The position numbers and the translations under genes are program-made. Shown in pieces: positions 33,720-41,677 of a stretch of DNA of 64,000 bases. The notes beneath the pieces were generated by a model, which had not been told where the DNA came from, did not search any database, and saw only the letters and a program-made list of their open reading frames with translations. Within the stretch, counting starts at the first letter, position 1. Every line of letters begins with the position of its first letter. The stretch is from an uncultured Selenomonadales bacterium (GTDB lineage: Bacteria > Bacillota > Negativicutes > Selenomonadales > Selenomonadaceae). The stretch lies in assembly GCA_900321035.1 (NCBI GenBank), contig ONUH01000002.1, positions 152,365 to 216,364 of the forward strand, read 5' to 3'.

Positions 33720-35324
33720 ATGAGCGAGACGAAGAACAATCCGCTTGCCGTCTACTGCTCCTACTGCGGAGCGCCGGCGGAGTACGACATCGTGCATCAG
33801 GAGTACCACTGCGGATACTGCGGCGGCACGACGGACATCCACGAGCCGGTGCAGCGGCTCGGCGAATGGCGGGACGCCCGCAAGAAGGAAGTCCTGAAGG
33901 ACAAGAGCGTCGCCGAGGAGAAATGCGTCTGCCAGAACTGCGGCGCGGAGGTCGTGATTCCCGAAGGCGAGGCCATGGGAAACTGCGAGTTCTGCGGCGG
34001 CAAGTTTGCGCGGCGGGCTTTCGCGGCCTCGGAGCTGCCGGAGGTCATCATCCCCTTCGTGCTGACCGAGGACGAAGCCCGGGCGCGGCTCCAGGAATGG
34101 GCGCAGAAAAACCAGAAGCAGGAAGAGGCCAAGACGGTGCTGGCGTCCATCAAGAACCTGCGCGGCTATTATCTGCCCTACGAGCTGATCCGCGGGCCGG
34201 TGAGCGCCGAGGCGGAGCGCATGGAGACCTTTTCCGACTACAAATATCATGTGGGCGGCTTTTTGAACGGCCTCGCGGTCAACACCTCGAAGCAGCTTGA
34301 CAACTTAGTGCTGGACGCCATGGAGCCCTTCGAGTGGACGGCGGCGCGCACCTTCGAGTTCGCCTTCATCGCGGGCCAGCGGGTCAAGCTCTCGGACATC
34401 GACGCGAAACAGACGGAGGCGCGGGTGCTGGAGGAAGTCAGAGAGGGCTTCCGCCCCGACGTGGAAAAACAGCTGCAGACCACGGGCGTCACGATGAGGA
34501 TGCACGCGGGGGACATCCTGCGCCTGCCCGCGCTGCTCCCCGCCTATGTGCTGAAGATCGGCCCGGTGCTGGCGGTGGTCAACGGCCAGACGGGCCGCGT
34601 CGCCGTCTCGAAGGCAAAAGCGGAAAAGGTGCTGTCATGGCTCATCGAGCCGACGCTCATGACGCTGCTGGTCACGCTGCTGATGTGGCTCTGGCAGCCG
34701 AACATCGAGCTGGCGGGCATGACGGCGGTGGTCTTCGGCCTGATCTTCTTCACGGCGTTCAGCGACGGGCGCGGCGAGGAATTCCGGCGCGTCGTGTTCA
34801 AGTCCGAAAAGAGCCGCGCCGAGCGGGTGCAGTCGAAGCTCAGCGTCACGCAGGGCGAGGATACCATCGAGGACACCACGACGAAGGCGGTCTTCATGGA
34901 GCCGGTGAACGGCGAGATGGTTCCGGTCACGATGGCTTTCTATACGCCCTTCCGCATCATCATGACACTTTTAGGCGTTGTCGTGTTCAACGGGCTGCCC
35001 GCGATCTGCGCGTGGATGCTGGACTTCGACGGCGTCGCGCAATACCAGTACAACGGCGTTTGGATGGTACTCACCGTTCCCATCACCATCATCCTCTGGA
35101 TTGCCGTCGGGCGAATCCGCGTCTACAATTACCCGGTCTTCCGGATGATCCTGCCCGACGGGAAGACGAAGCCCGTGAAGTCGGACAACGCGCGAAACAG
35201 TTCCCTCTGGGCCACGATCAAGGACCTGAAAGAGATTGCGGGCTTAGGACCGCTCCTGGCTGTGGGCGGCTTCCTGCTGTTCATGTTCCTGGGAACGCTG
35301 GCCGCGATTTTGACGCCGGACTGA
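33720..35324 (+). CDS. Membrane protein with two N-terminal zinc ribbons
   Basis: The 534-residue protein opens with two zinc-ribbon knuckles: CSYC/CGYC (residues 12-40) and CQNC/CEFC (about 71-95). A ~200-residue soluble region follows, then membrane segments near 305-340, in the 400s and near the C-terminus (LLAVGGFLLFMFLGTLAAIL). It has no signal peptide, so the ribbons are probably cytoplasmic. Proteins of this shape occur in many Firmicutes without known function. It sits in a run of exported-protein genes, 33 nt after the DUF3298-like copy 1, and could serve that group as a membrane component; that is speculation. Confidence 0.7.
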   Translation: MSETKNNPLAVYCSYCGAPAEYDIVHQEYHCGYCGGTTDIHEPVQRLGEWRDARKKEVLKDKSVAEEKCVCQNCGAEVVIPEGEAMGNCEFCGGKFARRAFAASELPEVIIPFVLTEDEARARLQEWAQKNQKQEEAKTVLASIKNLRGYYLPYELIRGPVSAEAERMETFSDYKYHVGGFLNGLAVNTSKQLDNLVLDAMEPFEWTAARTFEFAFIAGQRVKLSDIDAKQTEARVLEEVREGFRPDVEKQLQTTGVTMRMHAGDILRLPALLPAYVLKIGPVLAVVNGQTGRVAVSKAKAEKVLSWLIEPTLMTLLVTLLMWLWQPNIELAGMTAVVFGLIFFTAFSDGRGEEFRRVVFKSEKSRAERVQSKLSVTQGEDTIEDTTTKAVFMEPVNGEMVPVTMAFYTPFRIIMTLLGVVVFNGLPAICAWMLDFDGVAQYQYNGVWMVLTVPITIILWIAVGRIRVYNYPVFRMILPDGKTKPVKSDNARNSSLWATIKDLKEIAGLGPLLAVGGFLLFMFLGTLAAILTPD

Positions 35325-35428
35325 GTTTCTGCCGGTTCTTTTTCCGCCATGCTGCGTCAGATGACGAAAAAATCCCTCGACAGAATCACGAACTGCCTTG
35401 TCCATCACTTCCTTGAAGGGAGAACAAA

Positions 35429-36271
35429 ATGAAACTTGCTAAAATTTTTGCGCTGCTTGCGGCCGGGGCTGCGGCCCTTTCCGCCACGGCTTTCGCCGCG
35501 CCTTACGAATACGGGCTGGAGCTTGTCGCGCTGCAGAACAGTCCCGTCGTCAACAACATCGACTTCGAGGACGCGAAAGCGAAGAAAGCCTGCTTCTGCG
35601 TCAGCGACATGGACGGCAACGGATGGCTGGAATTCACCGTCGCGACAATGGACGAGTCCGGGATGTATCTGGACTACGCGTGCTATGAATACGACTCGGA
35701 GAGCGAGAGCGGCTGGAAGCCGATCGAGATCAGGCCGCCGGAAGCCGGGCTCAGGGCGAGGTTCATCGGGATGGCGGGCGAAAACAAGTTGACGGCCTAT
35801 CGCGTGGTCGACGAGAACAAGCGCGAAGAGCGCTATTATCACGTCGACACGACGTACAGGAACAAGAGCGTTCCCCGGCTTCAGGACGGGGAATATATCG
35901 TGGCGCGGCAGCTCGTCAACAAGTCGAACGACATGATCTTCACCTATCTTGCCGCGACGGAGCAAGGCATGATCACGGAGTCCGCAAGCCGTCCGGGCAT
36001 GATGACGTTCACGGCGGAAAAATATACGGACCCGAACGGCGGGGAAATCGGCAAGGAAGCCTTTGATCGCTCGGCGGACGGTTATATGGCGAACGCGGAG
36101 AAAGTGGAGGCGACTTTCCTCTGGGTTCCCGTCGCGGAGCTTCAAAAGGCCGTCGGTCTCGGGCGGGACGAGACATGGGAAACGCTGCAAAAATCATGGC
36201 AGGGCTTTCGCTTCGGCGACGTGCCGCAGGGGTACGACCCGACAGGAAACGGCCCGTCGGTAGTGTACTGA
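35429..36271 (+). CDS. Secreted protein with EF-hand-like loop (paralogue of 31626-32429)
   Basis: The 280-residue product has a signal peptide (KIFALLAAGAAALSATAFA) and the motif DMDGNGWLEF at about residue 67, placed as in the paralogue at 31626. The C-terminal end (LWVPVAELQKAVG...TLQKSWQGFR) also matches. The middle is diverged. GAAGGGAG lies before the ATG. It is followed 16 nt later by a DUF3298-like gene, as the first copy is, so the two-gene unit seems to have been duplicated. Confidence 0.75.
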   Translation: MKLAKIFALLAAGAAALSATAFAAPYEYGLELVALQNSPVVNNIDFEDAKAKKACFCVSDMDGNGWLEFTVATMDESGMYLDYACYEYDSESESGWKPIEIRPPEAGLRARFIGMAGENKLTAYRVVDENKREERYYHVDTTYRNKSVPRLQDGEYIVARQLVNKSNDMIFTYLAATEQGMITESASRPGMMTFTAEKYTDPNGGEIGKEAFDRSADGYMANAEKVEATFLWVPVAELQKAVGLGRDETWETLQKSWQGFRFGDVPQGYDPTGNGPSVVY

Positions 36272-36287
36272 TACGAGGAGAAACGAC

Positions 36288-37634
36288 ATGATGAAAATGA
36301 AGGCTGCTGCCGCCGTCCTTGCTGCTTTTTCTCTTTGCGCCACGCCCGTCCCCTTACCGTCGGCAGCGTCCGTTTTGTCTTCCGCCGTCTGCGAGGCGGC
36401 GCCATCCTATATCGACGAGAGCCTGCGGCCGATCCGCCCGACGGTGACCATCATTGACTGCGTCGATACCAACGGGGAGGGCGGCGAGCTTTTGCGCACC
36501 CGTTGGAATGAGATCGACGTCGGCGCTCAGCCGGGAGAATTTTCGGCGCTCAGAGACGCGCTCCGCCAATACAACGAAGAAACGGCGTGGCTGGCGGTGG
36601 ACACGCGCAAGAATATGACGGGCATGGCGACGGCGGTTCAAGACGACAAGCGAAAGGCGGGGGCGGTTCAGTTGTACCCGCTCCGCAAAGAGACCGACGT
36701 TTTCATCCGCCGCGCCGATACATTGGCGATGAGCTTCCTGGAAGACGTTCTGAACGATACCGGCGACGGCTGGGGCACGCGCTGCGTCTTTGGGAAAAAC
36801 TATGACGCGCGCACGGGAAAAGAGCTTTCCCTGTCCGACGTGTTCACGAATATGCCGGGACTGGCGGGCGCCGTCGGCGAGCAGCTTCGCCGCGACTATC
36901 CCGGCGCTTCCTTCATGGAGGACGGCGGTCTCGCCATGATGGAAAAAGTAGAGGCTCTCGCCAAGGAAGGGAAACTGAACTGGACCTTGGATCCCTGCGG
37001 AGCGACCTTCTACTTCAACCCCGACTCGCCGTCTTTTCAAAGCCCTCACGCTATCGGCGCCTTCAAGGAGGGCATCTTCACGACGACGATCCTCTTTGAC
37101 GAAAGGCCGGAGCTTTTCAGTGACGAATATCGCCGCACACCGAAATCCTACTGCATGGAGCTTCGTCCCTGGACGCCTGTCCGCACGGCTTTCGCCGACG
37201 GCAGCGCCAGAGCGGTGCAGGTGCAGCAGACTTCCGCCACCGCCGAAAAGCTGACCGTCATCTGCGGCGGCGCACGGTATGTCGAGCCGGGCTTCGCGCG
37301 GGACGTCAAGGCGACGCTGGTAAGCCTCGAAGACGGCCGGCGCTATATCTACGCAGATATCCTGTCCGACGATAGGGAATATGAAACGTATATCTACGAC
37401 CTGAACGGCGACGAACCGACGCGCGTTCCCATGGAGCGGACGATGACGCGCCACGCGGCAGTTCGCGCCGCCAAACCGGGCAAGCCGGGAGAAAATATCT
37501 TCTACATCCTGTCCGACCCGGAGGATTTCCTGATGAACGACCTCGACACGCCGAAGCCCCTTCGCCCGCTGCGCAGCTGCCGCATCGGGGAGGACGGCAG
37601 GCCGGAAGTGACATGGGTGCAAGGAATGGGGTAA
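36288..37634 (+). CDS. Secreted DUF3298/RsiV-like protein, copy 2
   Basis: The 448-residue product has a signal peptide (about 1-35) and shares with the other two copies KNYDARTGKELSLSDVF, NWTLDPCGATFYFNPDS, RTPKSYCMELRPW, YDLNGDEPTRVPME and the final GRPEVTWVQG. It is closest to copy 3 at 39406: both start the mature part with IDESxRPI and end in VQG. GAGGAG lies 8 nt before the first ATG. It is followed 4 nt later by a small membrane protein, exactly as copy 3 is. Confidence 0.78.
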   Translation: MMKMKAAAAVLAAFSLCATPVPLPSAASVLSSAVCEAAPSYIDESLRPIRPTVTIIDCVDTNGEGGELLRTRWNEIDVGAQPGEFSALRDALRQYNEETAWLAVDTRKNMTGMATAVQDDKRKAGAVQLYPLRKETDVFIRRADTLAMSFLEDVLNDTGDGWGTRCVFGKNYDARTGKELSLSDVFTNMPGLAGAVGEQLRRDYPGASFMEDGGLAMMEKVEALAKEGKLNWTLDPCGATFYFNPDSPSFQSPHAIGAFKEGIFTTTILFDERPELFSDEYRRTPKSYCMELRPWTPVRTAFADGSARAVQVQQTSATAEKLTVICGGARYVEPGFARDVKATLVSLEDGRRYIYADILSDDREYETYIYDLNGDEPTRVPMERTMTRHAAVRAAKPGKPGENIFYILSDPEDFLMNDLDTPKPLRPLRSCRIGEDGRPEVTWVQGMG

Positions 37635-37638
37635 TACG

Positions 37639-38049
37639 ATGGAACCGACAGACAATGCGCCGGAACGGACCGACGAACAGCAAACGCCCTCCATAATGGC
37701 CCCGAAGCTGCATTATATCCTGACGGCGGTTTGGGCTTTCATCACCCCTGCCCTGACGAGCCTCGGCGCGAAGATGTTCATCGACGACAACGCCGCGGCC
37801 GATCCGAAAAACCTGCCGCATCCGGGAGCGCCCGCGCTGGAGTTCTTCTCCATGTTCTTAGTGCTGGGCGTCTGCTGCTTCGTGATCTTTCTCATCTACG
37901 ACCTCGTTTGCTCGATCTTCCTCCTTCCCGCGGACGGAGAAAAGACGAAGCACTTCTTCACGGCCCTGATCCTCTACTGCCTCATCTGCCTCGGATGCCT
38001 GCTGGCGTTGGCGCTGATGGAGGCGTGGCTCGGAAAATTGTTTGCATAG
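37639..38049 (+). CDS. Small membrane protein paired with DUF3298-like copy 2
   Basis: The 136-residue product has a polar N-terminus, an amphipathic or weak membrane segment (HYILTAVWAFITPALTSLG) and two clear membrane helices (FFSMFLVLGVCCFVIFLIY and FFTALILYCLICLGCLLALA). It is a paralogue of the protein at 40753: both run HY(I/L)LT(A/T)(V/L)WxxxTPxL and carry FLP(A/E)(D/N)GEK-like loops before the last helix. Each follows a DUF3298-like gene closely, so the pair probably works together at the membrane. Confidence 0.72.
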   Translation: MEPTDNAPERTDEQQTPSIMAPKLHYILTAVWAFITPALTSLGAKMFIDDNAAADPKNLPHPGAPALEFFSMFLVLGVCCFVIFLIYDLVCSIFLLPADGEKTKHFFTALILYCLICLGCLLALALMEAWLGKLFA

Positions 38050-38105
38050 GGACCGTCGGACAGCCGGCCAACGGTTCCCGCACAAAGGAAAGGAAGGATG
38101 TACCG

Positions 38106-39317
38106 ATGAACCGAGTACGAAAAGCGATCCTCATGGCGGCGGCCGCCCTTACGCTGACTGTCGGGAGCAGCCTCGGACTGGCCGCCCCCTCGGCAAAAGC
38201 GCCTGTCGTGGCGGACGGGCTCGCCAAGATTTCCGTCGAGGGGACGACCGATCTTCCGGGGAATTTCTATCTTTCCTTCGCGTTCAGCCGCAACCTGATC
38301 ATGCTGGACGGGAAAGGCAACATCGTATGGTCGAAGCACGAAGAGCAGCCGGCAGAAGGCGCAAACACCGGCTGGTGGGACTTCAAGAAGCATGTGGTGA
38401 ACGGCAGGACCTATTACAGCTACCACGACCAGACGGGCGCTTATGACAATTACGGGCTCACCGGCTATGCGCCGGGCGAGCGGGTCATCTTAGACGAGAA
38501 TTTCAACGAAGTGAAGCGGATCACCTTCGAGGCCTCGGACGTCACCGCCAAGGGCGCGCCGCTGGACGGCCACGATTTCCTGCTGCTGGACCTCGACCAC
38601 TACATCCTGTCCGGCTATCTGCACGACACGGTCTATAATATCCCCGGCCACGAACAAGGCGCGAAAGTGGTGTACTCCTACCTGCAGGAAGTCGACCACG
38701 GGAAAGTGGTCTGGGACTGGAAGAGCATCGACTATCCGGAGCTCTATGCCCTTTCCGTCACCGACGCGGTGGAGTCCGCCAACGACTTCGCGAACGAAAC
38801 GACCGACGTGCCGGATTATGTGCATTTCAACGCCATGCGTCTCGGCGCTAAGGGGCATCTGATCTGTTCCTTCCGTCATCTCAATTCCATCCTGTGCCTG
38901 GACCGCACCAAAAGGAGCGACCAGATCGTATGGAAACTGTCCGGCGGCGGGGACGACTTCGGCCTTCCCGAAAGTCAAAAAACTTCATGCCAGCATTATG
39001 TAACGGTGAATGACGACTGGTTAACGGTTTTTGACAACAATAACCTCAGAAAATCAACCTTTGTCAGGTCCTACGCGGTTGACCCCGACCGCCGGCAAGT
39101 GATTGCCGTCCGCTCCTTCGCCTTCCCCGGCAAGTTCTCCTACGCCTGCGGCTCCGTCCAGGTCCTCCCGGGGAAACTCTGCGTCATCGGCTGGGGATGG
39201 GCGGTCCGAAACTCGGAATGTATGTCCGTCTATGATTTTTCTAAAGGGCAAAAGTTAATGTCCGTCACTTTGGACAATCCCCAAAACGTCACCTATCGCT
39301 GCGTATATTACGACTGA
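38106..39317 (+). CDS. Arylsulfotransferase (ASST)-like secreted protein
   Basis: The 403-residue product has a signal peptide (KAILMAAAALTLTVGSSLGLA) and a repeated-strand, propeller-like body with YLSFAFSRNLIMLDGKGNIV, DGHDFLLLDLDHYILSGYL, DYVHFNAMRLGAKGHLICSF and QKTSCQHYVTVNDDWLTVFD. These fit the arylsulfotransferase family, whose active-site histidine lies in such a strand. ASST moves sulfate between phenolic compounds in the periplasm. The usual E. coli enzyme is longer, so this is a shorter variant and its activity is not certain. GGAAGG precedes the ATG at 38106. It interrupts the run of DUF3298-like units. Confidence 0.65.
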   Translation: MNRVRKAILMAAAALTLTVGSSLGLAAPSAKAPVVADGLAKISVEGTTDLPGNFYLSFAFSRNLIMLDGKGNIVWSKHEEQPAEGANTGWWDFKKHVVNGRTYYSYHDQTGAYDNYGLTGYAPGERVILDENFNEVKRITFEASDVTAKGAPLDGHDFLLLDLDHYILSGYLHDTVYNIPGHEQGAKVVYSYLQEVDHGKVVWDWKSIDYPELYALSVTDAVESANDFANETTDVPDYVHFNAMRLGAKGHLICSFRHLNSILCLDRTKRSDQIVWKLSGGGDDFGLPESQKTSCQHYVTVNDDWLTVFDNNNLRKSTFVRSYAVDPDRRQVIAVRSFAFPGKFSYACGSVQVLPGKLCVIGWGWAVRNSECMSVYDFSKGQKLMSVTLDNPQNVTYRCVYYD

Positions 39318-39324
39318 CAAAAAA

Positions 39325-39364
39325 TGAGGTAAGAACTTCTTACTTTCTTACCTCAGGATTTTTT
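39325..39364 (+). terminator. Rho-independent terminator after the ASST-like gene
   Basis: TGAGGTAAGA pairs with TCTTACCTCA around a loop, then GGATTTTTTG. The 3' arm and tail resemble the hairpin at 20,415-20,452. Confidence 0.75.
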
Positions 39365-39405
39365 GTCCGAATTTGTTTTTACACAATCCGAAGGAGGAAC
39401 GCCCG

Positions 39406-40740
39406 ATGAAGAAAAGCAGATTCGCCGTTTTAGCCGCCGTAATGGTCTCGCTTGGCGCAGGACTGCCCGCGCCGCATTGGCTGCCGCCCGCCGCGCCATT
39501 CGCCGCCGTCTGTGAAGCGGCGTCCCATATCGACGAATCCATCCGCCCGATCCAGCTTGCCGTCAATAACCACCGTATGATCGACGCCGACGGGCAGGGC
39601 GAGCTGCTGCGCTCCTCCGAGACCATGGTGGTCTTTACCGGCTCCGCCGCCTCCGAGGGCGTCGAGGAGCTGCAGAAGGCCCTTTGGGCGTACAACAAGG
39701 AAACGGCGGAGCAGAGAGCGAAATTCCGCGCGAAATTGGTCGCGCAGGCAAAGGCGGATCGGGCGGAACGGCAGGCGTCGGGCGCGACTGTTTTCCCCGC
39801 CTATCAAGACATGAACGACGTCTTCATCCGCCGCGCCGACACCTTGGCGGTGAGCCTTTTAGAGTGGAGCTTCAATTACGAGGGCGGCGTCCACGGCATG
39901 TCCGGCGTTCGCGGGCGGAATTTCGACTCGAAGACCGGTCAGGAGCTTCTGCTTTCCGACGTATGCCCCGCCCTGCCCCAACTGGCGGGGGTCATCAAGG
40001 CGCAGCTTTGCCGCGAATACCCGGACGCTTCCTTCGCGGCGAACGGCGCGGAAGCGGTGGACTACCTGATGGGCGCCCTCAACATCGCCTGGACGCTGGA
40101 CCCCACCGGCGTGACCTTCTATTTCAATCCGTATCTGATCGGCTCTTACTCCGAGGGGATCTTTGCCACGACGGTGCTGTTCGACGAGCACCCGGAGCTT
40201 TTCGCCGAAAAATACTGCCGCGCGCCGAAAGCCTACTGCATGGAGCTTCGCCCCTACATTCCCGCGAGGGCGTCCTTCGCGAACGGCGACGCCGCGCAGG
40301 TCAGGGTTTTCACTTCGGACGGCGGCCGGCGGATCAGCCTGAACGGCGTCATCCTCGACGACTGGGGCGAGGTCTACGACCAGCGCCCGGTGCTGGTGAG
40401 CCTCGCCGACGGGCGGCGCTACCTTTATGTGGACAGTGTCGGCGCCGGGGACGCGTGGGAGCGGACGACAATCTATGACGTCAACGGCGACGCGCCCGTG
40501 CGCGTCCCGATGAAGCAGCAGTTCACGCGACGGGCGGACGTGGACGAGGACTTCGCCGAGGCGGAGCGCGGCCCAATCATGATCGACGAGAAACGGGACA
40601 AGGGCTTCTCCATCATGGCGAGCCCCGAGGATTTCTATATGACGCGTCTGAACGAGGCGACGGGCAAAGCGGAGCTCTGCCAGTGCCGCGTCGGCGCGGA
40701 CGGCACGCCGGAAGTGCTTTGGGTGCAGGGCGAAAAATAA
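39406..40740 (+). CDS. Secreted DUF3298/RsiV-like protein, copy 3
   Basis: The 444-residue product has a signal peptide (about 1-38) and the family sequences RNFDSKTGQELLLSDVC, AWTLDPTGVTFYFNPYLIG, GIFATTVLFDE, RAPKAYCMELRPY and YDVNGDAPVRVPMK. It keeps the tyrosine in FNPY found in canonical members and is closest to copy 2. AAGGAGG precedes the ATG at 39406, which I chose over one 33 nt upstream. It probably functions outside the cytoplasmic membrane together with the small membrane protein that follows 12 nt later. Confidence 0.78.
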   Translation: MKKSRFAVLAAVMVSLGAGLPAPHWLPPAAPFAAVCEAASHIDESIRPIQLAVNNHRMIDADGQGELLRSSETMVVFTGSAASEGVEELQKALWAYNKETAEQRAKFRAKLVAQAKADRAERQASGATVFPAYQDMNDVFIRRADTLAVSLLEWSFNYEGGVHGMSGVRGRNFDSKTGQELLLSDVCPALPQLAGVIKAQLCREYPDASFAANGAEAVDYLMGALNIAWTLDPTGVTFYFNPYLIGSYSEGIFATTVLFDEHPELFAEKYCRAPKAYCMELRPYIPARASFANGDAAQVRVFTSDGGRRISLNGVILDDWGEVYDQRPVLVSLADGRRYLYVDSVGAGDAWERTTIYDVNGDAPVRVPMKQQFTRRADVDEDFAEAERGPIMIDEKRDKGFSIMASPEDFYMTRLNEATGKAELCQCRVGADGTPEVLWVQGEK

Positions 40741-40752
40741 GGAGCGTTGACT

Positions 40753-41097
40753 ATGCGGCACTGGATGCATTATCTGCTGACCACGCTTTGGGGATTGGCG
40801 ACGCCCGTGCTGATGGGCTGGGGCTCGCAGGCAATCCTTGATTATGCGACCTCCGGCAAGGAACGCCTGGGGCACTCGACCCCGGTGGAATTCCTCCTGC
40901 TGTTTCTCGGTATCGGCGCGCTCTGCCTCGGCGCCTTCCTCGTGGCCGACCTGATTTCCGCCGCCACCTTCCTGCCGGAAAACGGCAAGCGCACGCGCCA
41001 TTTCTTCCTCGCGCTGCTGCTCTACGTCGTCGTCTGCGTCGGCGGCTGGGTCGTCCTCGCGCTGCTGGAGTCGTGGGTCACGTCGCTATTTTCGTAA
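40753..41097 (+). CDS. Small membrane protein paired with DUF3298-like copy 3
   Basis: The 114-residue product has one weak and two strong membrane segments (FLLLFLGIGALCLGAFLVAD and FFLALLLYVVVCVGGWVVLAL) and is a paralogue of the protein at 37639. ATG at 40753 has GGAG 8 nt upstream, preferred over TTG at 40747. Function unknown; the conserved pairing with a DUF3298-like gene suggests a partner or anchor role. Confidence 0.7.
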   Translation: MRHWMHYLLTTLWGLATPVLMGWGSQAILDYATSGKERLGHSTPVEFLLLFLGIGALCLGAFLVADLISAATFLPENGKRTRHFFLALLLYVVVCVGGWVVLALLESWVTSLFS

Positions 41098-41110
41098 AGG
41101 GTGAACAGCT

Positions 41111-41320
41111 ATGCGCATAGAATGGGAACCGAATGCTTCCATCAAGGTCGGCGTGCAAGGCGGCGAAGCGACGCTGTCGGCCAACCGGGAAGGGCTGCTG
41201 TCTCTGGCCCGGATATTCGCCGACCTGGCGGAGGAACCGCCGGGCAGCCACATCCACCTCGACGCGTACAATTCCCTGGAGGAAGGCTCCGCCGAGTTGA
41301 TCGTGGAGAAGATAGAATAA
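41111..41320 (+). CDS. Imm32-like small protein
   Basis: The 69-residue acidic protein starts RIEWEPNASIKVGVQGGEAT, has REGLLSLARIFADLAEEPPG and SHIHLDAYNSLEEGSAELIV. The SLAxxxxxLAE...GSHIHLD...GSAELIVE pattern resembles the immunity protein 32 family that protects against secreted polymorphic toxins. No matching toxin is visible nearby. It follows the small membrane protein gene by 13 nt. The family call is from memory of the motif pattern and is tentative. Confidence 0.55.
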   Translation: MRIEWEPNASIKVGVQGGEATLSANREGLLSLARIFADLAEEPPGSHIHLDAYNSLEEGSAELIVEKIE

Positions 41321-41344
41321 GCTTCCGCGCCGCAGCCGTTAAAG

Positions 41345-41555
41345 GTCACAAACCTCAGCCGTCCGGGGAATTCACTGGCCTCCCGCGCAAAGCGCCCCCC
41401 GGAGGGGAAGGTGGCAGCCCGTAGGGCTGACGGATGAGGTGTTGAAGCTGTAACGACGATTGCAAGCAAAACGTTACAACACCTCACCCACCGCCTGCGG
41501 CGGTCCCCGCAACAATCCAGTGGATTGTTGCGCCCCTCAAGGGGAGGGCAAAGAT
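41345..41555. repeat. REP-like palindromic repeats, two in opposite orientation
   Basis: This 210-nt stretch holds no gene. Its first half carries the modules CCTCAGCCGTCC, GCGCAAAGCGC and GGCAGCCC...GGGCTGACGGATGAGGTGTTG; its second half carries ACACCTCACCCACCGC...GCGGT, CAATCCAGTGGATTG and GCCCCTCAAGGGGAGGGC. The two copies lie roughly head to head and together could form a large cruciform. Confidence 0.75.
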
Positions 41556-41588
41556 ACACTATGGCGATATTTGGAATAACCTCGTTGA

Positions 41589-41643
41589 AACGCCGCAGGG
41601 TGCATTTTGTCTGTCGACAAAATCTGCTCTGCGGCGTTATAAT
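41589..41643 (+). promoter_or_regulatory. hsdM promoter inside a long inverted repeat
   Basis: AACGCCGCAG (41589-41598) pairs with CTGCGGCGTT (41629-41638), and inside it ATTTTGTC (41604-41611) pairs with GACAAAAT (41616-41623). A promoter is embedded: TCGACA (41614-41619), 18 nt, TATAAT (41638-41643). The arrangement would let a dimeric repressor cover both boxes, or it may be a small mobile palindrome that brought a promoter. Confidence 0.65.
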
Positions 41644-41677
41644 CATATAAAAGAAGAGATAAGCGGAGGAAACCCCT

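Noticed and set aside
32439..41097. Naming the DUF3298-like proteins as anti-sigma factors (RsiV)
   Set aside because: They have cleavable-looking signal peptides rather than an N-terminal cytoplasmic anti-sigma domain, and no sigma-factor gene is adjacent.
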